Positions 15,531-24,389 of a DNA stretch of 27,706 bases are shown in pieces (position 1 is the first letter of the stretch; every line of letters starts with the position of its first letter). Position numbers and translations under genes: made by a program. The stretch comes from Bacillota bacterium (GTDB taxonomy: Bacteria > Bacillota > Clostridia > DSM-8532), in assembly GCA_023410885.1 (NCBI GenBank), contig JAEYPI010000173.1, forward strand, positions 1 to 27,706, written 5' to 3'. The notes under the pieces are model-generated. The model made no database searches, was not told the origin of the DNA, and saw only the letters and a program-made list of their open reading frames with translations.

Positions 15531-16250
15531 TTACCTCTCGAGAGCATCGGCAGCTTTTGAAATATCCTTCATACGTTCAGCCTGGGATTTTCTCAAGTAT
15601 AGGGGCTCCAGTTCAAAAGCATTGACAGCTTTACCCTTGTGAAAAGCCTCTTCAGCCAGAAGTGCGGTAGCGGAAGCTCTGGGAAAAGCCAGGGCCGGTG
15701 AAGCCTCGATAATTTTATCGCCCAGCGCGGTTTTTATTTTTTCAAGGTGAAGGGGTACGCCATCTCCCAAAACCAAAACATCCCGGCCATCGGTTTTGAA
15801 TTGCTCAATTAGCTCTTCAATGGGAATACCCAAATCCTCTGTCAATTTGTTCAGCTTATTGTCTTTTTTTTGATATAGCGCCGTAAAGACCTGATTATTT
15901 CTTGCATCCAGCATGGGGGCGATGAGTCCTTCAAAATCGGGCATCGAATAAGCAAGCGCATCCAGGGTCGGAATGCCGCATACCGGTTTTTGTAAAGAAT
16001 AAGCCAGACCTTTAATGGTGACAACACCGATTCTTAAGCCTGTAAAGGAACCCGGGCCTATGGCTGCAGCATAAAGATCGATGGCTTTAAAATCCTTATT
16101 CAGCATGTCAAGCATGGCTTTGAGCATGGGCACCAGCTTTTGGGAGTGTGTTTTACCATGTTGCATGGAAAGCTCTGCAAGCACCTTTCCATCTTCGACT
16201 GCCGCACAAGTAGCGGTAAGACATGAAGTATCAACGGCAAGGGTGATCAT
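15531..16250 (-). CDS. tsaB: tRNA threonylcarbamoyladenosine biosynthesis protein TsaB
   Basis: TsaB forms the TsaBDE complex that transfers threonylcarbamoyl to A37 of ANN-decoding tRNAs. The 239-residue product begins MITLAVDTSCLTATCAAVEDGKVLAELSMQHGKTHSQKLVPML and has the AIGPGSFTGLRIGVVTIKGLAYSLQKPVCGIPTLDALA block (about 63-100), which is diagnostic. The ATG starts directly after the TAG stop of tsaE with no gap, so the two are translationally coupled. Within the family it is a degenerate, non-catalytic paralogue of TsaD. Confidence 0.95.
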   Translation of the reverse strand: MITLAVDTSCLTATCAAVEDGKVLAELSMQHGKTHSQKLVPMLKAMLDMLNKDFKAIDLYAAAIGPGSFTGLRIGVVTIKGLAYSLQKPVCGIPTLDALAYSMPDFEGLIAPMLDARNNQVFTALYQKKDNKLNKLTEDLGIPIEELIEQFKTDGRDVLVLGDGVPLHLEKIKTALGDKIIEASPALAFPRASATALLAEEAFHKGKAVNAFELEPLYLRKSQAERMKDISKAADALER

Positions 16251-16691
16251 CTATATGGCCTGCCTTTCAAAGGTTATGCTGCGATTATCCGGATGGTCCC
16301 CATCCCGTGATAAGCGTATATGCAGTGTATGGGCGGGAAGGAGCTCAGGAAAACGGTCTCCCCACTCTACCACCGTTATGGCATCGCGATCAAAGTACTC
16401 TTCCCATCCGATGGTATAGAGCTCCTCCGCATCGTCCACCCGATATATGTCGAAATGATGAAGGGTAGCACTACCCTCATAGGTGTTCACCAGGGTAAAG
16501 GTTGGGCTTGTAATGGGTTCGGTAATACCCATACCCCAAGCAATCCCCTTGACCAGGGCCGTTTTACCTGTACCAAGATCACCTTCTAGGCTGATGGCAT
16601 CACCGGGCTTTAGTTTAAGTGAAAGCTTCCGTCCTAATTCAAAGGTTTCAGCTTCCGACGTCGTTTTACAGTGATAGTGTTCTCCTGTCAT
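16251..16691 (-). CDS. tsaE: tRNA threonylcarbamoyladenosine biosynthesis ATPase TsaE
   Basis: TsaE is the small ATPase of the t6A system that drives cycling of the TsaBDE complex. The 146-residue protein has Walker A GDLGTGKTALVKGI (about 39-52), the SPTFTLVNTYEG switch and the HFDIYRVDDAEELYTIGWEEYFDRDAITVVEWGDRFPELLP block that identifies the YjeE/TsaE family. AAGGA lies nine bases before the ATG. It follows the amidohydrolase by two bases, so all four genes from 17.9 to 15.1 kb are probably one transcript. Its stop is TAG. Confidence 0.95.
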   Translation of the reverse strand: MTGEHYHCKTTSEAETFELGRKLSLKLKPGDAISLEGDLGTGKTALVKGIAWGMGITEPITSPTFTLVNTYEGSATLHHFDIYRVDDAEELYTIGWEEYFDRDAITVVEWGDRFPELLPAHTLHIRLSRDGDHPDNRSITFERQAI

Positions 16692-16693
16692 CC

Positions 16694-17878
16694 TTATCGT
16701 CCTTCTGTGCTTTCATAAACAAGCTGTCCGTTAATAAAGGTCATTTTAACCTTACTCATATAGTTGAAGGGATGACTTGTATAAAGCACCATATCGGCAT
16801 CCTTTCCAACTTCGAGACTTCCTATGCGCGTCTCCAGTCTGACGCTTTTAGCCGCATTAATGGTGATGGCCCGTAAGGCGTCTTCCTGTGTCATGCCCTC
16901 TCGCACCGCAAGCGCAGCACATAACATGAGATGTTGGCTCGGGACCTCGGGATGGTCACTCATAATCGACACATTAACACCGGCATTGGCTAAAAGGCCA
17001 GGTGCCTTTAGGGATTGATTGCGCAACTCAATTTTTGAGCGATCGGTAAGAATGGGCCCGAGGATAACATCATACCCATATTCTTTTAGTATATCGGCAA
17101 TGAGCCAGCCCTCCGTACAATGATCCAAAGTCATATCAAGATTAAATTCTTTTGCGATGCGAATGGCGGTAAGAATATCATCCGTTCGATGGGCATGGGC
17201 TTTGACTACAAGCTCTCCCTTGATCACCGGAATCAGCGCATTAAGCTTCATATCAAATTCGGGCTTTTCATTTTCTTCTTTGTCATTCTCATAGTCATCA
17301 AGGGCCTCCAGATACTCCCTGGCTTTAAAAAGCTGCTCTCTAAGAACGGCTGCTGTTGCCATACGAGTCGTAGGTGTTTGGTGCTTTTCATGATAGACGG
17401 TCTTGGGGTTTTCACCGAAGGCGATCTTCATGGCACATGGCGCTTTTACAATCATTTCATCAACGGTTCGCCCATAGGTCTTGAGCGCAGCAAATTGACC
17501 TCCGATGACATTTGCGCTTCCGGGGCCTGTAACTACAGTGGTAACACCGTTCTGACGTGCTTCCTCAAAAGCTCTATCCGCATGGTAAACACCATCAATA
17601 GCCCTTAGGTGCGGCGTTATGGGATCAGTCATTTCATTGATATCATCACCCTCAAAGCCAACGGAATCCTCGATCAATCCGATATGGCTATGGCTATCCA
17701 CCAAACCGGGAATGAGAACCATTCCTTTAGCATCAACAAGCGTATCGGAGCCCGCTACCTCTGGCATAAAAGCCATATCTCCAATTGCCGTAATCTTGCC
17801 GTCCTTACAGCAAATGAAACCTGATTCATAATCGGTACCTGTCATAGTGAGAATTTTAGCGTTTTTAACGTAAAGCAT
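16694..17878 (-). CDS. Amidohydrolase-family metal-dependent hydrolase
   Basis: A 394-residue protein of the amidohydrolase superfamily (imidazolonepropionase/dihydroorotase-like branch). The N-terminal beta domain is LYVKNAKILTMTGTDYESGFICCKDGKITAIGD, followed by the metal motif LIPGLVDSHSHIGLIED with H63 and H65. Further ligand candidates are in KAHAHRTDDI, LDHCTEG and SDHPEVP, and the C-terminus IGSLEVGKDADMVLYTSHPFNY is typical. The substrate is unknown; related clostridial proteins are usually annotated only as amidohydrolases. It is not cell-envelope targeted. It lies two bases before tsaE, which argues for co-transcription, not a role in t6A synthesis. Confidence 0.85.
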   Translation of the reverse strand: MLYVKNAKILTMTGTDYESGFICCKDGKITAIGDMAFMPEVAGSDTLVDAKGMVLIPGLVDSHSHIGLIEDSVGFEGDDINEMTDPITPHLRAIDGVYHADRAFEEARQNGVTTVVTGPGSANVIGGQFAALKTYGRTVDEMIVKAPCAMKIAFGENPKTVYHEKHQTPTTRMATAAVLREQLFKAREYLEALDDYENDKEENEKPEFDMKLNALIPVIKGELVVKAHAHRTDDILTAIRIAKEFNLDMTLDHCTEGWLIADILKEYGYDVILGPILTDRSKIELRNQSLKAPGLLANAGVNVSIMSDHPEVPSQHLMLCAALAVREGMTQEDALRAITINAAKSVRLETRIGSLEVGKDADMVLYTSHPFNYMSKVKMTFINGQLVYESTEGR

Positions 17879-17940
17879 ATTGCCTCCACTTATTGATAAA
17901 GCGTTAAATTCAAGTCAGTCGTGCTTAGCTCCAAGCCTCT

Positions 17941-18032
17941 ACCCGTAAATAGAGGTGCGTTCCTGAGGGAATGCTCCACAAGCCTCACCCGTAAATAGAG
18001 GTGCGTTCCTGAGGGAATGCTCCACAAGCCTC
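17941..18032. repeat. Two tandem copies of a 46-bp repeat
   Basis: Positions 17941-17986 and 17987-18032 are identical 46-base units, starting ACCCGTAAATAGAGGTGCG. Fragments of the unit continue on both sides (CAAGCCTCT before, ACCCGTAA after). Each unit contains TTCC-TGAG-GGAA, which can fold as a small hairpin. The array sits between the lon terminator and the amidohydrolase start, so it would be in that gene's 5' untranslated region if transcribed from upstream. There are no spacers, so it is not CRISPR. Confidence 0.85.
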
Positions 18033-18044
18033 GACCCGTAATAA

Positions 18045-18075
18045 AATAAAAGCAGGCATAAAGCCTGCTTTTATT
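18045..18075 (-). terminator. Terminator of lon, bidirectional in form
   Basis: A perfect 13-base-pair stem, AATAAAAGCAGGC with GCCTGCTTTTATT, has a five-base loop. T-rich arms on either side would allow termination in both directions. It lies 42 bases after the lon stop codon. Confidence 0.85.
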
Positions 18076-18100
18076 ATAACATATTCTCTTGCTTAGCAAA
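18073..18100 (-). promoter_or_regulatory. Possible extended -10 promoter for the amidohydrolase-tsaEB-rimI unit
   Basis: TGTTATAAT (TATAAT at 18073-18078) has the extended -10 form, with a weak TTTGCT 16 bases upstream. It overlaps the outer arm of the lon terminator. It is the only candidate before the operon, but the match is modest. Confidence 0.3.
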
Positions 18101-18117
18101 ACCAAGGTTAGCTAAGG

Positions 18118-20538
18118 TTAATGTTCAATTGTAACTGCGGCCTCTTCGGCTGCCTGGTCCAGGACAACGCTTTCCTTTGAATAGGTCGCCTTTGAGCCGG
18201 AAGGCTTTTTAACTAGCGCATATTTGATCACATCATCCATATGGGCTACAGGAATAAGACGAACCACCTTCCTGACATTCTCAGGAATATCCTCAATGTC
18301 CTTCTTATTCTCCATAGGAATCAATACGGTATCTACACCGGCGCGATGGGCTGCAAGCACCTTCTCCTTTAGACCTCCGATAGGCAGAACCTTACCACGC
18401 AGCGTAATTTCGCCAGTCATGGCAATATTCTTCCTCGCAGGAATTTGGGAAAGGGCGGAGATCATAGCTGTTGCCAGTGTAATACCGGCAGAAGGACCAT
18501 CCTTGGGGATAGCACCCTCGGGCACATGTATATGCATGTCGAATTTCTTATGGAAATCCGCAGCTATTCCGTACTCAACTGCAACTGAACGGATATAGCT
18601 TCTGGCAATACGCGCCGATTCTTTCATAACATCTCCCAATTGGCCTGTCAGCTCTAAAGAGCCTTCTCCCGGCATGAGGTTGACCTCAATGGGCATGGTA
18701 TCGCCTCCAACAGGTGTCCAAGCCAGACCCCTGACAATACCAATCTCATCGGCCTCATTAGTAGTGTCATAAAGATACTTCCTTGCACCCAGATAACCCT
18801 TGATGGTGTTCTTGGTAACACGCACCTTCTTTTTCTCACCGGTTACAAGCTGCTTGGCTGCCTTTCGGATAACGGTGGCAATTTCGCGTTCAAGGGTTCT
18901 TACTCCCGCTTCACGAGTATAATGAACAATGATCTCGCGAACAGCCGATTCCTCAAATCGTACTAACGAAGGCTCGACACCATGCGCCACTAACTGCTTT
19001 GGCACCAAATAACGCATTGCAATATTAGCCTTCTCATCCTCTGTATAGCCAGAGATATCGATAATCTCCATACGATCAAGGAGCGGTCCGGGTATGGCAC
19101 CCTTATAATTCGCTGTTGTAAGGAACATAACGTCGGACAAATCAAAGGGCAGTTCCAGGTAATGGTCCCTGAAGTCCTTATTCTGTTCGCCATCCAGAAC
19201 CTCAAGCATGGCAGAGGCCGGATCGCCCTTGTAATCAGCAGACATCTTGTCAATCTCGTCAAGCAAAATCAAAGGATTGGCTGAACCCGCTTGCTTTAAG
19301 GCGTTGATGATACGTCCCGGCATAGCACCTATATAGGTCCTTCTGTGACCTCTTATTTCGGCCTCATCGCGAACACCGCCTAACGACATTCTGACATAGT
19401 TTCGGTTAAGGGCTTCAGCGATAGATTTAGCAATGGAGGTCTTTCCTACACCAGGAGGTCCCGCCAAGCAAATAATAGGGCCCTGAAGGGCATTTTTCAT
19501 CTTTCTTACAGCCAGGTACTCCAAAATTCTCTCTTTAACCTTCTCGAGACCATAGTGATCACGATCCAAGATTTCAGCTGCGTGATAAATATCCACTCTC
19601 TCTTCCGTTTTCTTATTCCAGGGAAGCTCCAGAATAATATCCAAATAGGTTCGGATAACGCCGCTTTCAGCATTAGAGGAGTGCATACGGGATAATCTGT
19701 CGAGTTCTTTTAGCGCTTTTTTCTTTGCATCTTCTGGAAGATCGGTTGCATTTATCTTTTCACGGTATTCCTCAACCTCTGATGCCATGTCAGCAGAATC
19801 ACCTAGCTCCTTCTGTATGGCTTTCATTTGCTCACGCAAATAGTATTCCTTCTGATTCTTATCGATCTGCTGGCGCACCTTATTTGTAATGTTTTTCTCA
19901 ATTTCAAGGATTTCATTTTCATTGGCCAGGATATCAAGAAGCTTCTTCAAACGCTTTTTAGGCGAAAGCTCTTCAAGAATAGCCTGCTTTAAATCAAGAG
20001 AAATTCCAAGGTTTGAGGCAATAACATCCGGTAAACGGGTGAGATCATCAATATTGGTTATGGAGAGCGTTGCATCGGGTGAAATTTTACCCGAAAGCTT
20101 GGCATACTTCTCAAAATGATCGATGACCTGCCGTGCAAGAGCTTGGATATCAGTCTTACCACTTTGAAGAGACGTATCCTTGAGACTTATAATATCCGCC
20201 ATATAGTACGGGTCATCCTGTGTCACATTAATGACCTTAGCTCTCTCAATACCCTCCACAAGTACACGAATGGTATCACCGGGCAATCTTAAAAGCTGTT
20301 TAATCCTTGCAACAGTTCCAAAAACATTAATCTCATCAATCGCAGGATCCTCAGTATTCGGATCCTTCTGTGCGACCAGGAAGATCGTCTGCTCTTTAAG
20401 CATAGCCTCTTCTATTGCTTTAATTGATTTTATGCGCCCCACATCAAAATGGAGAATCATATGGGGGTAAATCACAATGCCCCTAAGAGGAAGCATTGGC
20501 ATATTACATTTTGTTGCACCCTTTATGGTCTTTGGCAT
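18118..20538 (-). CDS. lon: ATP-dependent protease Lon
   Basis: The classic homo-hexameric AAA+ protease of cytosolic protein quality control. The 806-residue product has the Lon N-terminal substrate domain (NMPMLPLRGIVIYPHMILHFDVGR, residues 13 onward), Walker A GPPGVGKTSIAKSIAEAL, Walker B LILLDEIDKM, and the Ser-Lys dyad in PKDGPSAG (S683) and GGLKEKV (K726), 43 residues apart. I chose the ATG at 20536-20538: AAAGG lies nine bases upstream, while the ATG three codons earlier directly abuts that site. It has its own promoter and terminator and therefore is a separate transcription unit. No CIRCE or CtsR-type box was seen upstream. Confidence 0.97.
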   Translation of the reverse strand: MPKTIKGATKCNMPMLPLRGIVIYPHMILHFDVGRIKSIKAIEEAMLKEQTIFLVAQKDPNTEDPAIDEINVFGTVARIKQLLRLPGDTIRVLVEGIERAKVINVTQDDPYYMADIISLKDTSLQSGKTDIQALARQVIDHFEKYAKLSGKISPDATLSITNIDDLTRLPDVIASNLGISLDLKQAILEELSPKKRLKKLLDILANENEILEIEKNITNKVRQQIDKNQKEYYLREQMKAIQKELGDSADMASEVEEYREKINATDLPEDAKKKALKELDRLSRMHSSNAESGVIRTYLDIILELPWNKKTEERVDIYHAAEILDRDHYGLEKVKERILEYLAVRKMKNALQGPIICLAGPPGVGKTSIAKSIAEALNRNYVRMSLGGVRDEAEIRGHRRTYIGAMPGRIINALKQAGSANPLILLDEIDKMSADYKGDPASAMLEVLDGEQNKDFRDHYLELPFDLSDVMFLTTANYKGAIPGPLLDRMEIIDISGYTEDEKANIAMRYLVPKQLVAHGVEPSLVRFEESAVREIIVHYTREAGVRTLEREIATVIRKAAKQLVTGEKKKVRVTKNTIKGYLGARKYLYDTTNEADEIGIVRGLAWTPVGGDTMPIEVNLMPGEGSLELTGQLGDVMKESARIARSYIRSVAVEYGIAADFHKKFDMHIHVPEGAIPKDGPSAGITLATAMISALSQIPARKNIAMTGEITLRGKVLPIGGLKEKVLAAHRAGVDTVLIPMENKKDIEDIPENVRKVVRLIPVAHMDDVIKYALVKKPSGSKATYSKESVVLDQAAEEAAVTIEH

Positions 20539-20589
20539 GTTTATCATCCTTTCATACCCGTAAGGCCTCTAGTGTTAACGGCAAGTATT

Positions 20590-20618
20590 ATTATACGGGC
20601 GTAAACTGGCCTTTTCAA
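20590..20618 (-). promoter_or_regulatory. Sigma-A-type promoter of lon
   Basis: TTGAAA (20613-20618), a 17-base spacer and a perfect TATAAT (20590-20595) lie about 50 bases before the lon start. The remaining intergenic stretch from 20620 to 20885 holds no gene or clear structure that I can see. Confidence 0.8.
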
Positions 20619-20884
20619 ATGTTTCTTTTACCATTTTTCATTATCAGTTATTTTTTCTATATACTAACTCTTATGGTATCTCACGTAGGATAGCGCTTAT
20701 AATTGGATTTCGTTTGCTTTCGTGGTTACTTACCTAGAGCATTTTATTGAAAGTCGGGAATTGCTCCCAATGATCTTGTACTCTATTTACCCGCTTTTTC
20801 ACCCATCATACCGAAACCATAAAAAGCTTTTATCAGATCATAAAAACTGAATAGCATTGATTAATACCTCATGACTAAAAAAGT

Positions 20885-20919
20885 GCAAAAAAAGGACCTC
20901 CTTACGGAAGTCCTTTTTA
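20885..20919 (-). terminator. Terminator after tuf
   Basis: GGACTTCC and GGAGGTCC (one G-U pair), flanked by A- and T-runs, form a stem with a four-base loop; TTTTTTT follows on the minus strand. It lies just after the tuf stop codon and ends the str operon. Confidence 0.85.
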
Positions 20920-20936
20920 TAAGATACTAGTCTTTA

Positions 20937-22142
20937 TTATTTAAGAACATCAACAACAGCGCCGGAACCAACGGTTCTGCCACCTTCACGAATAGCAAGT
21001 CTGAGACCCTTTTCCATAGCGATAGGAGTAATCAACTCGATCTCCATGGTAACGTGGTCGCCAGGCATACACATTTCAACGCCATCAGGAAGCTTGATGT
21101 TGCCGGTAACGTCTGTAGTTCTGAAATAGAACTGAGGTCTGTAACCGGAGAAGAAGGGCTTTGAACGGCCACCTTCTGCAGCAGTCAAAACGTAAACCTG
21201 AGCGGTGAACTTGGTGTGAGGAGTAATGGAACCGGGCTTAGCAAGAACCTGTCCTCTTTCGATGTCAGATCTCTGAACACCACGAAGAAGAGCGCCGATG
21301 TTATCACCAGCAACAGCTTGATCAAGGAGCTTACGGAACATTTCAACGCCGGTAACGGTGGTCTTTCTGGGAGCATCCATCAAACCAACGATTTCAACTT
21401 CTTCGCCAACCTTAATCATACCTCTTTCAACTCTACCTGTAGCAACAGTACCACGACCAGTGATGGTGAAGACGTCCTCAACAGGCATCAAGAAAGGCAG
21501 ATCGGTAGGACGAGCAGGAGTAGGAATATACTCGTCAACAGCATTCATGAGCTCAAGAATACAAGCATACTTAGGATGGTTTTGATCCTTTGAGTCGCAT
21601 TCAAGAACATCCAGTGCAGATCCTCTAATGAAAGGAGTATCATCACCAGGGAATTCATACTGGCTGAGGAGCTCTCTGAGTTCCATTTCAACGAGCTCGA
21701 TGAGTTCGTCGTCGTCTACCATGTCGCACTTGTTCAAGAATACAACAATGCTAGGAGCGCCAACCTGACGGGAAAGAAGGATGTGTTCACGAGTCTGAGG
21801 CATGGGGCCATCAGCTGCGGAAACAACAAGGATAGCACCGTCCATCTGAGCTGCACCAGTGATCATGTTCTTAACATAGTCAGCATGGCCAGGGCAGTCA
21901 ACGTGAGCATAGTGACGATTCTTTGTCTCATACTCAACGTGAGCGGTATTAATGGTAATACCTCTTGCCTTCTCCTCGGGAGCAGAGTCGATTTGATCGT
22001 ATGCTTTTACTACGATGCTGGTATCAGCCAGAGCAAGAACCTTTGTGATTGCAGCGGTAAGAGAAGTCTTACCATGGTCAACGTGACCGATTGTACCAAT
22101 GTTTACGTGGGGCTTGTTACGTTCAAATTTAGCTTTTGCCAT
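20937..22142 (-). CDS. tuf: Translation elongation factor Tu
   Basis: EF-Tu delivers aminoacyl-tRNA to the ribosome as a GTP complex. The 401-residue protein has all G motifs: GHVDHGKTS (residues 17-25), RGITINTAHVEYE, DCPGHADYVKNMITG, NKCDMVDD and SALDVLE. Domains 2 and 3 include GRGTVATGRVERG and KPGSITPHTKFTAQVYVLTAAEGGR, ending GRTVGSGAVVDVLK. AAGGAGG lies before the ATG. It follows fusA by 117 bases, within which it has its own promoter, so it can be made in excess over EF-G. Confidence 0.98.
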   Translation of the reverse strand: MAKAKFERNKPHVNIGTIGHVDHGKTSLTAAITKVLALADTSIVVKAYDQIDSAPEEKARGITINTAHVEYETKNRHYAHVDCPGHADYVKNMITGAAQMDGAILVVSAADGPMPQTREHILLSRQVGAPSIVVFLNKCDMVDDDELIELVEMELRELLSQYEFPGDDTPFIRGSALDVLECDSKDQNHPKYACILELMNAVDEYIPTPARPTDLPFLMPVEDVFTITGRGTVATGRVERGMIKVGEEVEIVGLMDAPRKTTVTGVEMFRKLLDQAVAGDNIGALLRGVQRSDIERGQVLAKPGSITPHTKFTAQVYVLTAAEGGRSKPFFSGYRPQFYFRTTDVTGNIKLPDGVEMCMPGDHVTMEIELITPIAMEKGLRLAIREGGRTVGSGAVVDVLK

Positions 22143-22161
22143 TTCGAATAAACCTCCTTCA

Positions 22162-22183
22162 TTTGAATCACTGATGATTCAAA
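22162..22183. promoter_or_regulatory. Perfect inverted repeat between tuf promoter and ribosome-binding site
   Basis: TTTGAATCA (22162-22170) and TGATTCAAA (22175-22183) are perfect nine-base arms around a four-base loop. It begins directly after the -10 box, over the expected transcription start. It could be an operator or, in transcripts coming from fusA, an mRNA hairpin. There is no T-tract, so it is not a terminator. Confidence 0.5.
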
Positions 22184-22212
22184 ATTATACAATTATTAAT
22201 TAATTAAAGCAA
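22184..22212 (-). promoter_or_regulatory. Internal promoter for tuf
   Basis: TTGCTT (22207-22212), a 17-base AT-rich spacer and a perfect TATAAT (22184-22189) lie in the fusA-tuf gap. Confidence 0.75.
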
Positions 22213-22259
22213 TAGAGTCATACTCAGTAAATTCCTTCACATGCCTTGGCTGTAAGGGT

Positions 22260-24341
22260 TTATGCCTTTGGCTTTCTGCCTTCGGCAATCTGCTCCTGAA
22301 CACTCTTAGGAACTGCTTCATAATGGGATGGTGACATGGCATAAACCGCACGTCCCTGTGTACTGGAACGAAGGTCTGTTGCGTAGCCAAACATCTCAGA
22401 AAGCGGAACATGTGCATGAATATTCTGTGCGCCTGAAATAGCATCCATACCCTCGATGCGGCCACGACGGGAGTTAAGGTCGCCCATAACATCGCCCATG
22501 TAGTCATCAGGGGTTGTGACGTCAACTTTCATGATAGGCTCAAGAAGCACAGGATCTGCTTTTCTCATTGCTTCCTTAAAGGCCATGGAACCTGCAATCT
22601 TAAAGGCCATTTCAGAAGAGTCAACTTCGTGGTAGGAACCATCAACCAAGGTTACCTTGACATCAAGCACCTGATAGCCTGCAATAATACCGCTGTTCAT
22701 GGCATCACGAATACCGTTGTCGATAGCAGGAATATATTCCTTAGGAACAACACCGCCCACGATCTTGTTTACGAACTCGTAGCCCTTACCAGCTTCCAGA
22801 GGCTCAACCTCAATCACGCAGTGGCCATACTGACCTTTACCGCCGGACTGACGCACGAATTTACCTTCTGCTTTAACAGCTTTACGAATGGTTTCCTTAT
22901 AAGAAACCTGGGGCTTACCCACATTGGCTTCAACCTTAAATTCTCTTAACATACGATCAACGATAATTTCAAGGTGAAGCTCACCCATACCGGCGATAAT
23001 GGTCTGCCCGGTTTCCTGATCGGTCTTAACTCGGAAGGTGGGGTCTTCTTCAGCAAGCTTCTGAAGCGCGACACCCATTTTTTCCTGACCGGCCTTTGTT
23101 TTAGGCTCAATAGCAACGTCGATAACGGGCTCTGGGAATTCCATGGATTCAAGGATGATAGGATGGTTCTCATCACAGAGGGTATCACCGGTAGTGGTAT
23201 TCTTTAGACCCACAGCGGCGGCAATATCACCTGCGTAAACCATGTCGATATCCTTACGATCATTGGCATGCATCTGCAGAATACGGCCAATTCTCTCGCG
23301 TTTATTTTTGGTAGAGTTCAGAACATAGGAACCGGAGTTCAGTGTTCCGGAGTAAACACGGAAGAATGAGAGACGACCCACAAAAGGATCGGTCATGATC
23401 TTGAAGGCCAGCGCTGCAAATGGAGCTGAATCAGAAGTAGGTCTTGTATCTTCCTCATCAGAATCAACTGAAACGCCTTTAATGTCAGGAATATCAAGGG
23501 GTGACGGCATGTAGTCCACTACGCAGTCCAAAAGCATTTGTACGCCTTTGTTTCTGTATGACGAACCACAGGTCACGGGAACGATTAAATTGGCGATGGT
23601 GGCATTTCTAATACCGGTTTTAAGCTCGTCAATAGAAAGCTCTTCACCACCAAGGTACTTGCTGAGAAGCTCTTCATCCAGCTCGGCAACAGCTTCAACC
23701 ATCTTGAAGCGATACTCTTCCGCGAGATCCTTCAGATCCTCAGGAATATCTTCTTCTTCAATGACTTTGCCAAGATCATCCTTGTATACCTCAGCCTTCA
23801 TTTTTACAAGGTCAATGATACCTGTAAAATGATCTTCCTTACCGATGGGTAGCTGGATCGGAACTGCATTGGCATGCAGTCTGTCCTTCATCATCTGAAC
23901 ACAGCGGAAAAAGTCTGCTCCCATAATGTCCATCTTATTAACATAGGCAATACGCGGAACGCCATACTTATCTGCTTGTCTCCAAACGGTTTCAGACTGG
24001 GGCTCAACCCCACCCTTTGCACAAAAGAGTGTTACTGAACCGTCAAGAACACGAAGGGAACGCTCAACTTCAACTGTGAAGTCAACATGTCCAGGCGTGT
24101 CTATTATATTTACTCGGCAATGCTTCCACTGAGCAGTGGTAGCTGCAGAGGTAATGGTAATACCTCTTTCCTGCTCCTGCTCCATCCAGTCCATGGTAGC
24201 TGAACCTTCGTGGGTTTCGCCAATCTTGTGTGTACGACCAGTATAGAACAAAATTCTCTCAGTGGTGGTTGTTTTACCTGCGTCGATGTGTGCCATAATA
24301 CCGATGTTTCTTGTATTCTCCAGGGTGAATTCTCTGGGCAT
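22260..24341 (-). CDS. fusA: Translation elongation factor G
   Basis: EF-G is the GTPase that drives translocation and, with RRF, ribosome recycling. The 693-residue product begins MPREFTLENTRNIGIMAHIDAGKTTTTERILFYTG. It has DTPGHVDFTVEVERSLRVLDG, NKMDIMGADF and domain IV RQSGGKGQYGHCVIEVEPLE, ending GRAVYAMSPSHYEAVPKSVQEQIAEGRKPKA. Length matches the classic EF-G1. I chose ATG at 24339-24341 because AAGGAGG lies upstream; the frame stays open for ten more codons but without a site. It is 48 bases after rpsG. Confidence 0.98.
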   Translation of the reverse strand: MPREFTLENTRNIGIMAHIDAGKTTTTERILFYTGRTHKIGETHEGSATMDWMEQEQERGITITSAATTAQWKHCRVNIIDTPGHVDFTVEVERSLRVLDGSVTLFCAKGGVEPQSETVWRQADKYGVPRIAYVNKMDIMGADFFRCVQMMKDRLHANAVPIQLPIGKEDHFTGIIDLVKMKAEVYKDDLGKVIEEEDIPEDLKDLAEEYRFKMVEAVAELDEELLSKYLGGEELSIDELKTGIRNATIANLIVPVTCGSSYRNKGVQMLLDCVVDYMPSPLDIPDIKGVSVDSDEEDTRPTSDSAPFAALAFKIMTDPFVGRLSFFRVYSGTLNSGSYVLNSTKNKRERIGRILQMHANDRKDIDMVYAGDIAAAVGLKNTTTGDTLCDENHPIILESMEFPEPVIDVAIEPKTKAGQEKMGVALQKLAEEDPTFRVKTDQETGQTIIAGMGELHLEIIVDRMLREFKVEANVGKPQVSYKETIRKAVKAEGKFVRQSGGKGQYGHCVIEVEPLEAGKGYEFVNKIVGGVVPKEYIPAIDNGIRDAMNSGIIAGYQVLDVKVTLVDGSYHEVDSSEMAFKIAGSMAFKEAMRKADPVLLEPIMKVDVTTPDDYMGDVMGDLNSRRGRIEGMDAISGAQNIHAHVPLSEMFGYATDLRSSTQGRAVYAMSPSHYEAVPKSVQEQIAEGRKPKA

Positions 24342-24389
24342 CGATACCCTCCTTTCGATGTAATGCTGCAATGTTTGCTGCGATTAATA

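Noticed and set aside
17941..18032. CRISPR array
   Set aside because: The 46-base units abut directly with no spacers between them, and no cas genes are present.
17890..18105. Open frame of 71 codons on the minus strand
   Set aside because: It runs through the tandem repeat and the lon terminator, has no ribosome-binding site and reflects only the repeat sequence.
20620..20885. Small RNA or gene between tuf and lon
   Set aside because: No convincing open frame, promoter or stable structure was found beyond the lon promoter and tuf terminator.
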